Position numbers and translations under genes: made by a program. From assembly GCA_002315375.1 (NCBI GenBank), contig DCHR01000035.1, positions 1-54,306 on the forward strand: a stretch of 54,306 nucleotides of DNA, in the 5' to 3' direction. Below the pieces are notes generated by a model. It saw only the letters and a list, made by a program, of their open reading frames with translations, was not told where the DNA came from and ran no database searches. Below are positions 8,441 to 16,150 of the stretch, one piece after another (position 1 is the first letter of the stretch; every line of letters starts with the position of its first letter). Source of the stretch: Treponema sp. UBA1747 (GTDB taxonomy: Bacteria; Spirochaetota; Spirochaetia; Treponematales; Treponemataceae).

Positions 8441-9584
8441 ATACTCTGATTATCCGCGAATTGCTCAGGACTTCGTTTCCTGTTTCTGTAATCAGAACAT
8501 CGTTTTCCCATCTGCATCCGCCTAAGGTTTCGTCATAAAGCCCCGGTTCGCAGGTAAGAATCATGCCCGGCTGGAACAGAAGCTTTTCATCGTTTCTGGA
8601 ACTGACTCTCGGATATTCATGTATTTCAAGACCGATTCCGTGTCCCAGAGTGTGAGGCATTTTTCTTTTAGCTGCAGCAAAAATTTTATCCGCTTTGTCG
8701 GCAGCAGCTTTAATGGAAGCTCCCGGTTTATAAAGCTTCAGACATTCGTTGTAGGCTTTTTCAACAAGTGACAGCTGTTCTTCCTGTTCTGCAGAAAGTT
8801 TTCCCTTGGCAACAGTAACTGTAGTGTCACTTGTGTATCCGTTGTAAACAACTCCAAAATCCAGAATGGAAAGACCTTCTCCAGGCCATGCAGCGCTGGT
8901 GTAACCCGGGAATGCATGAATTGCAAAACTGCGTGAAGGACCTGCGGCCAGAGTATCAAAACCGGCCCGTTCACATCCGTTCAGCCGGAGTTCCTTTTCG
9001 ATAAGGAGTGAAACATCCATTTCAGTTTTAATCTTTCCAGACTTAATCTGTTTTTCAATTTTGTCGATGATTTTGTCACCAATGCGGCAGGCTTCCTTTG
9101 TGCACTCGATTTCATATTCATCTTTTACCATGCGGCATTCAGTAATAAACTGATGGATTCCGTTTTCGCGGCAGAGACAGTCATTTTCATTCAATGCGTC
9201 TACCAGCTTCAGAAACTTCGGATAAGTAAGGTAAGGAGGAAGTTCCACCTTCATATTTTTTGCGTGTGTGTTGTTTTTTAATACAGCCTTAACAGTATTA
9301 ATATCTGAGTTCTTGTATTTTGTGAAAGGAATCATTTTTGAAGAAACTGAAATTTTCTTTGCAAGAATTTCATCCCATGGAATAAGGACATCGTATCCGT
9401 CAGAAAAAATAATCAGAACGGCATCGCTTGTATGACCGGTCAGGTAACGGAGGGAAGGTTCTCTGTGTTCTTCGTTATCAATAAAAACAGCAGTTCCGAT
9501 GTCATTCTGAGTAAGCCAGTCGGCCACACGATTAACACGGTTCTTGTATATTTGTTTTAATTCGTCCTGTGTGTAATTTTTCAT
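8439..9584 (-). CDS. M24-family metallopeptidase (Xaa-Pro aminopeptidase-like)
   Basis: A 381-residue enzyme with the pita-bread fold of Xaa-Pro peptidases, which remove an N-terminal residue preceding proline. The N-terminal creatinase-like domain covers about 1-140. The catalytic domain carries the five metal ligands: two Asp in LDFGVVYNGYTSDTTVTV, His in LGHGIGLEIHEYP, and Glu in TCEPGLY and in RWENDVLIT. The enzyme should bind two metal ions and act in the cytosol, since no signal peptide is present. The ATG at 9584 lacks a strong Shine-Dalgarno. It sits 31 bp downstream of murJ and is probably cotranscribed with it; there is no functional link between them. Substrate preference (Xaa-Pro versus other) cannot be read from sequence. 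Confidence 0.88.
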   Translation of the reverse strand: MKNYTQDELKQIYKNRVNRVADWLTQNDIGTAVFIDNEEHREPSLRYLTGHTSDAVLIIFSDGYDVLIPWDEILAKKISVSSKMIPFTKYKNSDINTVKAVLKNNTHAKNMKVELPPYLTYPKFLKLVDALNENDCLCRENGIHQFITECRMVKDEYEIECTKEACRIGDKIIDKIEKQIKSGKIKTEMDVSLLIEKELRLNGCERAGFDTLAAGPSRSFAIHAFPGYTSAAWPGEGLSILDFGVVYNGYTSDTTVTVAKGKLSAEQEEQLSLVEKAYNECLKLYKPGASIKAAADKADKIFAAAKRKMPHTLGHGIGLEIHEYPRVSSRNDEKLLFQPGMILTCEPGLYDETLGGCRWENDVLITETGNEVLSNSRIIRV

Positions 9585-9615
9585 TTAAACTCCAGATATC
9601 CATTTGATGATTCAA

Positions 9616-11325
9616 TTATCTTTTGAACTTTTTCAAAAGGGCTTTTGTTGATTTGTCGCCGGAAACCAGAAGAAGTCCGACTCCGATAACTCCAAAAATA
9701 ACTGCTGTGATGAGAACAGGAATTCCATAACTGATTACTCTGTTGTGTCCTGCAAAAACATTCAGAAGAACTGGTCTCAGGAAGTAAACAGGAACAGATG
9801 CGATAACAGAGAAGATGATAATCTTGATGATGTAGATGCTTAAGTTTTTCAGAAGTCCCTTAATATCAAAGCTGTCCATTTTCTTCATGAAGATTAAAAG
9901 GAAGATTGTGTTGCCAACACTTGCAAGTGTAAGTGCCAGCGCGATTCCAGGACCCTTCATGAAAACAGAAAGAACAAAGGCCAGAATGATGTTGATGACA
10001 AAGCTGATGATTCCCGCAGTAGTTGGAAGCTTTGTATTCTGCTGTGCGTAAAAAGCAGGGGCAATAATTCTGTTCAGCGCAATGAAAAGGAGTCCTGTAA
10101 TGTGCCAGCGGAAAGCTCCCAGTGTCAAAGCAACTGATTCATCATCAAAGCTTTTGTTTTTGTAGAGCAGGGAAATCAAATCTTCGCCAGTAACCAGTGA
10201 ATAGAATGTAACTGGAATTGAAATCATCGTAATGATTTTTAAGCCCTGGATAAAAAGCGTGTTAAAGTTTTCCCAGTCTTTTTTATTTGCGTATCCTGAA
10301 AGATCAGGAAGAATAACTGTGCTGATTGAAACCGCAAAAATACCAAGAATCAGTTCCTGCAGTCTGAGGGAATACTGGAGACTCGAAGTAACGCCTGTCC
10401 CCAGATTGTTTGCGATAGCAGTTGAAACCACATCGTTGAGCTGGTAAGCGGCCATACCGATAATTGTGGGCCCGATAAGTCTGAGAACTTTTTTTGTTCC
10501 AGGATTTGAGAAAGTGCGTTTGAGGGAACAGAAAGAAATTTTCCATCCGGTTCTTAAAACAAAGGGCAGCTGGAATGCAGCCTGAACAAAACCACCGACA
10601 ACAACACCAATAGACATGGCACGGGCCGGATTTGCGGTATGTGGCGAAAGAAGATATGTGAATGCAATGATTATTCCGTTGAGCAGAATCGGGGTGAATC
10701 CGCTTGGCGCAAAAACTTTGCATCCGTTCAGGATTCCCTGGAAAAGGGCAGCGATGGAAATGAAACACAGGTAAGGCCACATGATTCTGGTGAGCAGAGT
10801 GATTTCATTTGTTTTTGCAGTCCATTCTCCAATGGCCAGTTCATAATCAACAGGAGCAAGCTCAAGAGTTTGAATACCCAGAATGCGGGAAAGTAAAGGT
10901 GCTGTTCCCGGTTTGGTGCAGAAAATGCGGGAAATTAAAGGTGAAAAGAAGATTCCCAGCACAACGACAATTACTGTACAGAAAGTGATGAGAGTAAATG
11001 TGGCATTCAGAAAATCCTGAGTGTCTTTTTTCTTTTCATCTGAATCACCTCTGGCAATGTATTCTTTAAAAGTCGGAATAAAAGCTACAGAAACGCTGCT
11101 TTCTGCAAAAAGACGGCGTAAAAGATTCGGAATCATGAATGCTGTGGTAAATGCATCAGCGAACATTGAGGTTCCCAAAAAGGAAGCCTTTGTCATTTCC
11201 CGGATCAGTCCCATTATTCGGGATGCAAAAGTAAGAAGAGAAAGAGAAATCCCTGATTTAATCAGGCTTTTGTTGGATGAGTTTTTTTTCTCTTCCTGAG
11301 ATGTTTCAGATGTTTGTTCAACCAT
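9616..11325 (-). CDS. murJ: Lipid II flippase MurJ
   Basis: A 569-residue multi-pass membrane protein of the MOP superfamily, which flips lipid II to the periplasmic face for peptidoglycan synthesis. The MurJ signature ASRIMGLIREMTKASFLGTS stands after a charged N-terminus. About 14 hydrophobic segments follow, and the length fits the family (510-530) plus a short Ser/Glu/Lys-rich N-tail. I start at ATG 11325 (MVEQTSETS); a TTG at 11370 would add 15 residues, and neither has a strong Shine-Dalgarno. An extra-long loop near residues 145-175 is a spirochaete-style variation. It is divergent from the PDT-DAHPS gene, and the 139-bp gap holds the promoter of the latter. Confidence 0.95.
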   Translation of the reverse strand: MVEQTSETSQEEKKNSSNKSLIKSGISLSLLTFASRIMGLIREMTKASFLGTSMFADAFTTAFMIPNLLRRLFAESSVSVAFIPTFKEYIARGDSDEKKKDTQDFLNATFTLITFCTVIVVVLGIFFSPLISRIFCTKPGTAPLLSRILGIQTLELAPVDYELAIGEWTAKTNEITLLTRIMWPYLCFISIAALFQGILNGCKVFAPSGFTPILLNGIIIAFTYLLSPHTANPARAMSIGVVVGGFVQAAFQLPFVLRTGWKISFCSLKRTFSNPGTKKVLRLIGPTIIGMAAYQLNDVVSTAIANNLGTGVTSSLQYSLRLQELILGIFAVSISTVILPDLSGYANKKDWENFNTLFIQGLKIITMISIPVTFYSLVTGEDLISLLYKNKSFDDESVALTLGAFRWHITGLLFIALNRIIAPAFYAQQNTKLPTTAGIISFVINIILAFVLSVFMKGPGIALALTLASVGNTIFLLIFMKKMDSFDIKGLLKNLSIYIIKIIIFSVIASVPVYFLRPVLLNVFAGHNRVISYGIPVLITAVIFGVIGVGLLLVSGDKSTKALLKKFKR

Positions 11326-11414
11326 ACGATTCAGTATAACTGACTCGATTACTTTAGACAAATGCTTCAAAGCACTATCAGGTTTTCAGGTACATACATA
11401 ACAAACCTGCATAT

Positions 11415-11443
11415 TTGAAAAACTAGGTAAAAAGTACTATTAT
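11415..11443 (+). promoter_or_regulatory. Sigma-70 promoter for the PDT-DAHPS gene
   Basis: TTGAAA (11415-11420), 17 bp, TATTAT (11438-11443). Transcription would start near 11450, giving a leader of about 15 nt with no room for an attenuator. Any feedback control is then likely to be on the enzyme or by a repressor. Confidence 0.7.
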
Positions 11444-11464
11444 ATTATCCACGGAAAACGAAAT

Positions 11465-13105
11465 ATGGCTAAATCAAAGAAACAAATTCAGGTAGCTTAT
11501 GTTGGAACAGACGGCGCATTCTGTCATATCGCTGCAAAAAAAATGTATCCTGCCGCCGAGCTTATTGCTTACGATGAATTTTCAAAAGCATACAAAGCAG
11601 TAGAAAACGGGGAACACGATTGTGTTGTTCTTCCTCTTGAAAATAATTATGCCGGTGAAGTTGGAACTGTAACAGATCTTCTTTATACAGGTAATCTTTA
11701 CGTAAACCACGTTATTGAAATTGATGTTGTTCACAACCTTATGGCTTGTGAAGGTGCAACTCTTAAAACAATCAAAAAGGTTTACTCACATTCCCAGGCT
11801 TTAAGTCAGTGTGATAAATTCATCAAGGCACACAAACTGGAAGTAGTTCCTTTTTCAAATACAGCACTTGCTGCCAAGTTCATTAAAGAACTGAATGATC
11901 CTACAGTTGCCGCAATTGCTTCAACAGAAACAGCAGAAGTTTTCGGACTTACAATTCTTGAAAAAGAAATCAATACAAAGAAAGCAAACAAAACAAGATT
12001 CGCTGCTTTCACAAGACCTCAGAATCCTGTTGCTCCTGCTCTTATCCGCGAAAACAACGGTGTAGACCAGCTGCACATGACTTTCAAACGTCGTCTTCCG
12101 GATCCTCTTACAATTTCTGAAATGTATCCTATGAGCGATGAACTTGCAGAAATTAAAAAGAAGAATGATACAGAAATCAAAAATATTTTCAGTGGAAAAG
12201 ACAAGCGTCTTCTTCTGATAATCGGACCATGTTCTGCAGACCGCGAAGATGCAGTAATTGATTACTGTAAACGCCTGCGCACTGTTCAGGAAAAAATCAA
12301 AGACAAGATTCTTATCTGTCCTCGTATTTATACAAACAAGCCACGTACAACCGGTGACGGTTATAAAGGAATGCTTCATCAGCCTGATGCAAATAAAGCT
12401 CCTGACCTTTTGAAAGGTGTAATCGCTATCCGCAAAATGCACATGCGTGCCATTGCTGAATCAGGATTCTCCTGCGCAGATGAAATGCTTTACCCTGAAA
12501 ACTTCCAGTACCTGGCAGATGTTCTTTCTTACATCGCCGTTGGTGCCCGTTCTGTAGAAAACCAGCAGCACCGCCTGGTAAGCTCGGGAATTGATGTTCC
12601 GGTTGGAATGAAGAATCCTACCTCAGGTGACCTTTCGGTTATGATGAACTCAATTACTGCAGCCCAGCATAATCACACATTCCTGTATTCAGGATGGGAA
12701 GTTGAAACAAAGGGAAATCCACTGGCTCATGCAATTCTTCGCGGTTCAACAAGCCGTCACGGAACAAGTATTTCAAACTATCATTATGAAGATCTTCAGG
12801 ATCTGGTTAATCTTTATGCAAAAGCCGGACTTAAAAATCCTGGTGTAATTGTAGACTGTAACCATGCAAACTCAGGAAAACAGTTTGAACAGCAGATTCG
12901 CATATCAAAAGAAGTTCTTCACAGCTGTCGCCACAATGCAGACATCAGAAAAATTGTAAAAGGTCTGATGATTGAATCTTATATCGAAGACGGCTGTCAG
13001 AAACCTGACGGTGGAGTTTACGGTAAATCAATTACTGACCCATGTCTCGGCTGGGAAAAAACCGAAAAGCTTCTGCTTGAACTGGCAGACCTTTGGGAAA
13101 TGTAA
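11465..13105 (+). CDS. Fusion of prephenate dehydratase and class I DAHP synthase
   Basis: A 546-residue bifunctional enzyme. Residues 1-185 are a prephenate dehydratase (PheA-type) domain, which converts prephenate to phenylpyruvate: LPLENNYAGEVGTVTDLL, SHSQALSQC at 108-116 and the catalytic TRF at 177-179. Residues 205-546 are a class I-alpha (AroF/G/H-type) 3-deoxy-D-arabino-heptulosonate-7-phosphate synthase: GPCS at 254-257, KPRTT at 292-296, GARSVENQQHR, ILRGS and DCNHANS at 464-470. The ACT domain that normally follows the dehydratase and senses Phe is missing, and no chorismate mutase domain is present. One polypeptide therefore holds the first step of the shikimate pathway and a late Phe-specific step. 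It is monocistronic, with its own promoter and terminator. Domain calls are firm; function in vivo is inferred. Confidence 0.93.
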   Translation: MAKSKKQIQVAYVGTDGAFCHIAAKKMYPAAELIAYDEFSKAYKAVENGEHDCVVLPLENNYAGEVGTVTDLLYTGNLYVNHVIEIDVVHNLMACEGATLKTIKKVYSHSQALSQCDKFIKAHKLEVVPFSNTALAAKFIKELNDPTVAAIASTETAEVFGLTILEKEINTKKANKTRFAAFTRPQNPVAPALIRENNGVDQLHMTFKRRLPDPLTISEMYPMSDELAEIKKKNDTEIKNIFSGKDKRLLLIIGPCSADREDAVIDYCKRLRTVQEKIKDKILICPRIYTNKPRTTGDGYKGMLHQPDANKAPDLLKGVIAIRKMHMRAIAESGFSCADEMLYPENFQYLADVLSYIAVGARSVENQQHRLVSSGIDVPVGMKNPTSGDLSVMMNSITAAQHNHTFLYSGWEVETKGNPLAHAILRGSTSRHGTSISNYHYEDLQDLVNLYAKAGLKNPGVIVDCNHANSGKQFEQQIRISKEVLHSCRHNADIRKIVKGLMIESYIEDGCQKPDGGVYGKSITDPCLGWEKTEKLLLELADLWEM

Positions 13106-13114
13106 AATCCGGAC

Positions 13115-13129
13115 TTAAGCTGCGCTTAA
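13115..13129. repeat. Small palindrome after the fusion gene
   Basis: TTAAGC and GCTTAA arms surround TGC. It lies between the stop codon and the terminator and may be a remnant of the palindromic repeats seen elsewhere in the window, or an mRNA 3' stabiliser. Confidence 0.35.
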
Positions 13130-13187
13130 TGTCACATTTTTAAGCCACAACCATTCGATTTTGCTTACGTAAAATCTTGAAAATGAG

Positions 13188-13234
13188 ATGCCGTTTTGTC
13201 AGAGGTAATGCTTCTGCAGAACGGCATTTTTTTG
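13188..13234 (+). terminator. Intrinsic terminator of the PDT-DAHPS gene
   Basis: ATGCCGTT...CAGA pairs with TCTGCAGAACGGCAT (ending 13227) across a loop of about 9 nt, followed by seven T. The arms are about 15 bp with one bulge and one wobble pair. Confidence 0.88.
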
Positions 13235-13252
13235 TCTTGTTTTAGCGTATTA

Positions 13253-13283
13253 TGTGTATTACAATGTGTATAAAGAGGTGTAT
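13253..13283 (+). promoter_or_regulatory. Three GTGTAT repeats before vapB (candidate autoregulatory operator)
   Basis: TGTGTAT at 13253-13259 and 13265-13271 and GTGTAT at 13278-13283 are spaced 12-13 bp apart and run straight into the vapB ATG. VapB-type antitoxins usually bind repeated sites over their own promoter; these repeats are the only candidates here. The third copy overlaps the ribosome site AGAGGTG. Confidence 0.4.
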
Positions 13284-13487
13284 ATGAGGACAAACGTTGT
13301 ATTGGATGATGAACTTGTGTCGAAAGCATTCATTTTGGCTCCCGTAATTAAAACAAAAAAAGATTTAATTGATGTTGCTCTAAGGGAATTTGTTGCAGTT
13401 CGCCAGACAAAAAAAATCCAGGATATTCGCGGCATGGATTTGTTTGATGAAGAATATGATTACAAATCTCTGAGGGCCGGAAAATAA
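13284..13487 (+). CDS. vapB: VapB-type antitoxin
   Basis: A 67-residue protein. The N-terminal ribbon-helix-helix (MRTNVVLDDELVSKAF ... TKKDLIDVALREFVAV) matches the Arc/MetJ-like VapB (DUF2191-type) antitoxins that bind DNA and, through the C-terminal tail, block the toxin. The tail contains the DLFDEEYDYKSLRAGK patch expected to enter the PIN active site. I start at ATG 13284, preceded by AGAGGTG, not at the upstream GTG 13254. The stop codon overlaps the vapC start (TAATG), so translation is coupled. Confidence 0.88.
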   Translation: MRTNVVLDDELVSKAFILAPVIKTKKDLIDVALREFVAVRQTKKIQDIRGMDLFDEEYDYKSLRAGK

Positions 13488-13888
13488 TGGTTTTAATTGA
13501 TACATCAGTTCTAATTAATTACCTCAAAAATAAAGAAGATAAATACACCAATGCCCTTAATATTCTGATTGAAAATAATTATCCCGTTGGAATAAATAAC
13601 CTGATTTATCAGGAAATCCTTCAGGGTGCAAAATCAGAAAAAGAATTCAACTTATTAAAAGAGTATCTTTCTCAATTTCATTTTTACGAATTGAAAGGAA
13701 AATCGTCTTACGAAAATGCTGCCCTAATGAACATAAAATGCAGAAAAAAGGGACTGACGGTAAGAAGTACAGTAGATTTACTGATTGCACAAATAGCTAT
13801 AGAAAATGACATAATGCTTTTAGCCGATGATTCCGATTACATCAGTCTGGCAAAAGTCATTCCTGAATTACAGCTGTTTGAAGTATAA
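13487..13888 (+). CDS. vapC: VapC toxin, PIN-domain ribonuclease
   Basis: A 133-residue PIN domain. Acidic metal-binding residues are present: Asp5 in LIDTSVLI, Glu in LIYQEILQG, Asp in STVDLLIAQ and Asp in LLADDSDY. VapC toxins cut specific RNAs, often initiator tRNA or the rRNA sarcin-ricin loop, when the antitoxin is degraded. The full active site suggests a working toxin. It is followed by a cluster of hairpins, with the convergent export operon beyond. Confidence 0.92.
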   Translation: MVLIDTSVLINYLKNKEDKYTNALNILIENNYPVGINNLIYQEILQGAKSEKEFNLLKEYLSQFHFYELKGKSSYENAALMNIKCRKKGLTVRSTVDLLIAQIAIENDIMLLADDSDYISLAKVIPELQLFEV

Positions 13889-13903
13889 ATTGATGAAAAG
13901 TAA

Positions 13904-14028
13904 TTCTGCCACATGGATGTGGCAGAAGACAGGACGCGAGTTTTGCTGTTTTTTGCGAAGCAAAAATGGGAGTCTTTGCGACCAAAGCAAAATCTCGCAG
14001 AGTTTATAAAACATCCTGTTTTATAAAC
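13904..14028. repeat. Cluster of hairpins between vapC and the export operon
   Basis: In order: TTCTGCCACAT/ATGTGGCAGAA (13904-13914 and 13917-13927, perfect); an outer stem GCGAGTTTTGC with GCAAAATCTCGC (13936-13946 and 13987-13998, one bulge) enclosing two small hairpins, TTTTTGC-GAA-GCAAAAA (13950-13966) and CTTTG-CGAC-CAAAG (13974-13987); and GTTTATAAAACA/TGTTTTATAAAC (14002-14013 and 14017-14028, perfect 12 bp, 3-nt loop). There is no U-tract, so these are not ordinary terminators. They resemble REP-type dispersed palindromes, and the last may still protect or end the two converging transcripts. Confidence 0.6.
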
Positions 14029-14031
14029 GTC

Positions 14032-15225
14032 TTACTCTCCGCTCAGTGCTACTACAGGATCCAGTTTTGCGGCTCTCGATGCAGGGTTGTAGCCGAAGAA
14101 AATGCCTACAACAACACTGAACAGGAAGGAAATTAAGCAGGCTCCCCAGTTGATGATGAAATCTTCTGATTTTATGTATTCAACAGCTATGCTGATTACA
14201 ATTCCCAGAATCACACCAAGAATTCCGCCAGTTAATGTAATGCTTGCACTTTCAACCAGAAACTGACGTTTGATGTCAAAAGGTGAAGCTCCCAGAGCTT
14301 TGCGGATTCCGATTTCCTGTTTGCGTTCTGTAACTGTAACAATCATAATGTTCATGATTCCGATTCCGCCAACCAGAAGGGAAATGGCCGCAATGGCAGC
14401 AAGCATTAAACTCAGTGTGTTTGTAATTTCACTCATCTGGTCAATCATTGTCTGCATGGATGAAACGTTTACGGCATATTCTGTTCCTGCTTTGTCTGTA
14501 CACCAGGTTTTCAGACGGGTGTACAGATCAGTAGCACCGCTTTCATTCAGAGCCTGGACCATAATGCTGTCGGCTGCAGGATTCGGCTTGATTTTTTTTG
14601 CATACCATCCTCTTGGAACATAAGCCGCGCTGTTTTCCATTCCGGCGGTCTGGGATTTCAAAACTCCCACAACCTTGAAACCAAAAGTCACATTACTCTG
14701 GACCAGAGTAATCATCTGTCCCACTGCATCTCCTTTTGGAAAAAGACTTTCGGCTGTATCGTGACTCAGGATGATTTTCTGTGCGCCTTCTTCATTGTCT
14801 GTAACCGTAAAGAACTCACCGGATTCCAGTTCAAAGTTGTACATTTCAAGGTAACCCGTTTCAATGGCTCCTGTACTTGCTGTAGTCGAAAGGTCTTCGT
14901 AAGCCAGGGTAGGGTTGAAGCTGTTCTTATACCAGATTGATTTAATCCCTTTGTTCTGTTCAAAAATTTCATTTCTGAAAGTGTCATTGAACTGAATTGT
15001 ACTGGAACTGGCACGGGAACCGCGCATCATAAATCCTTTGGACAGCTGAACAACATCAAGTCCTGCGTTTCCGAAACTGGATTTGATTTTGTTTGTTGAT
15101 GAAGCTCCCATACTGGTAATTACAATGACGCTGGCAACACCAATAATGACACCCAGGAGAGAAAGAAATGTGCGGACTTTATTTCGCGTAAAATTCTGAA
15201 ATGCATTGATAAAATCTTCAAACAT
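14032..15225 (-). CDS. MacB-type ABC exporter permease (FtsX family)
   Basis: A 397-residue inner-membrane protein. An N-terminal helix (FLSLLGVIIGVASVIVITSM) is followed by a large periplasmic MacB_PCD domain (about 45-245) and three C-terminal helices of the FtsX fold, containing the typical GIMNIMIVTVTERKQEIGIR and KALGASPFDIKRQF. It transmits ATPase motion to the periplasm in a mechanotransmission-type tripartite exporter. The Shine-Dalgarno GGAGGT is strong. It is the last gene of the operon TolC - fusion protein - ATPase - permease. A 117-bp gap with a palindrome separates it from the ATPase gene. Substrate unknown; drugs, peptides or siderophores are typical. Confidence 0.92.
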   Translation of the reverse strand: MFEDFINAFQNFTRNKVRTFLSLLGVIIGVASVIVITSMGASSTNKIKSSFGNAGLDVVQLSKGFMMRGSRASSSTIQFNDTFRNEIFEQNKGIKSIWYKNSFNPTLAYEDLSTTASTGAIETGYLEMYNFELESGEFFTVTDNEEGAQKIILSHDTAESLFPKGDAVGQMITLVQSNVTFGFKVVGVLKSQTAGMENSAAYVPRGWYAKKIKPNPAADSIMVQALNESGATDLYTRLKTWCTDKAGTEYAVNVSSMQTMIDQMSEITNTLSLMLAAIAAISLLVGGIGIMNIMIVTVTERKQEIGIRKALGASPFDIKRQFLVESASITLTGGILGVILGIVISIAVEYIKSEDFIINWGACLISFLFSVVVGIFFGYNPASRAAKLDPVVALSGE

Positions 15226-15275
15226 AAATAAATACCTCCAAAAACGATTGCTGCCATAAAAATGAATCGGAGCCT

Positions 15276-15312
15276 CTTGGGGCCCCCGTCGGCTATGCCT
15301 CCTTGCCCCAAG
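15276..15312. repeat. GC-rich palindrome inside the export operon
   Basis: CTTGGGGC (15276-15283) and GCCCCAAG (15305-15312) frame a 21-nt C/T-rich centre. It lies in the gap between the ATPase and permease genes and is much richer in GC than its surroundings. It resembles the hairpin at 20702-20736 and may be a dispersed repeat, possibly affecting readthrough into the permease. Confidence 0.5.
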
Positions 15313-15342
15313 TTTCCAATTCCTTTTTATTCCCGCATCGTT

Positions 15343-16080
15343 TTAGAGTTTTTCCTCCTGTTTTAAGGTTTCCTCAGAAACTTCCCGAGCAGAAGTTCCC
15401 AGTCCGTCGTCCTGAATGAGGCCGTCGAAAATTTTTATGCAGCGACGGCAGCCGGCACCGATTCCCGGGTCATGGGTAACGATAACTATTGTTGTTCCCT
15501 GGGCATTGATTTCACGGAAAATATCCATAACCTGTTTTCCGGTTTTACTGTCCAGGGCTCCCGTAGGTTCATCGGCAAGAATAATTTTGGGTTTTGTAAC
15601 CAGAGCTCTTGCAATGGCCACACGCTGCTTCTGTCCGCCGGAAAGTTCATGAGGTCTGTGGTGAATGCGTTCTTCCATTCCCACTTTTTTCAAAGCTTCC
15701 AGAGCAAGGTCAAATCGTTTGTTTTTTGGAATTTTCTGATATCTTAAAGGAAGCATGACGTTTTCAATTACGTTCAGAGAATTTATCAGATGGTACTGCT
15801 GGAAAACAAAGCCGACTGTTATGTTTCTTAATTCAGCAAGCTCTTTTTCTGACATGTCGGCAGTAGGTTTCCCGCCCACTTCAACAATGCCGCTGCTGGG
15901 TCTATCCAGACAGCCGATCATGTTCATACAGGTGGATTTTCCGGAACCTGATGGTCCCATAATGGCAACTTCTTCACCCTGCATTATTTCAAAACTGATT
16001 CCCCGTAAAGCGTGAACTTCGGTTTCACCCATTTTGTATACACGCTTTACATCAGTCATTTTAATTACTACTTCACTCAC
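15343..16080 (-). CDS. MacB/LolD-type ABC transporter ATPase
   Basis: A 245-residue ATP-binding subunit. Walker A GPSGSGKST is at 42-50, the Q-loop in FVFQQYHLI, signature LSGGQKQR, Walker B IILADEPTG, and the H-loop in VIVTHD. This matches the LolD/MacB/FtsE group that pairs with FtsX-fold permeases. The start is taken as GTG 16078-16080 (SEVVIKMTDVKRVY), preceded by GAGAGG; the frame stays open upstream but overlaps the fusion-protein gene and codes for unrelated Trp/Arg-rich sequence. A 23-residue tail follows the H-loop region. Confidence 0.92.
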   Translation of the reverse strand: MSEVVIKMTDVKRVYKMGETEVHALRGISFEIMQGEEVAIMGPSGSGKSTCMNMIGCLDRPSSGIVEVGGKPTADMSEKELAELRNITVGFVFQQYHLINSLNVIENVMLPLRYQKIPKNKRFDLALEALKKVGMEERIHHRPHELSGGQKQRVAIARALVTKPKIILADEPTGALDSKTGKQVMDIFREINAQGTTIVIVTHDPGIGAGCRRCIKIFDGLIQDDGLGTSAREVSEETLKQEEKL

Positions 16081-16122
16081 AGTGCTGTTTCCTCTCTGGC
16101 ATTTTTCATACAAATAGTTTTG

Positions 16123-16150
16123 GTGAATTATGCATTGTGAATTGTGCATT
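16123..16150. repeat. Tandem 14-bp imperfect repeat
   Basis: GTGAATTATGCATT (16123-16136) and GTGAATTGTGCATT (16137-16150) stand head to tail with one difference. The second copy overlaps the stop codon of the fusion-protein gene. Short AATTCACAAT-rich arrays of this style are widespread intergenic repeats in bacteria. Confidence 0.55.

Noticed and set aside
11326..11370. Extension of MurJ to a TTG start at 11370
   Set aside because: The extra 15 residues have no family support and TTG is less likely than the ATG at 11325, although neither has a strong ribosome site.
13904..14028. CRISPR array
   Set aside because: The repeats are different hairpins, not regularly spaced identical repeats, and no cas genes are present. 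No other stretch of the window shows an array.
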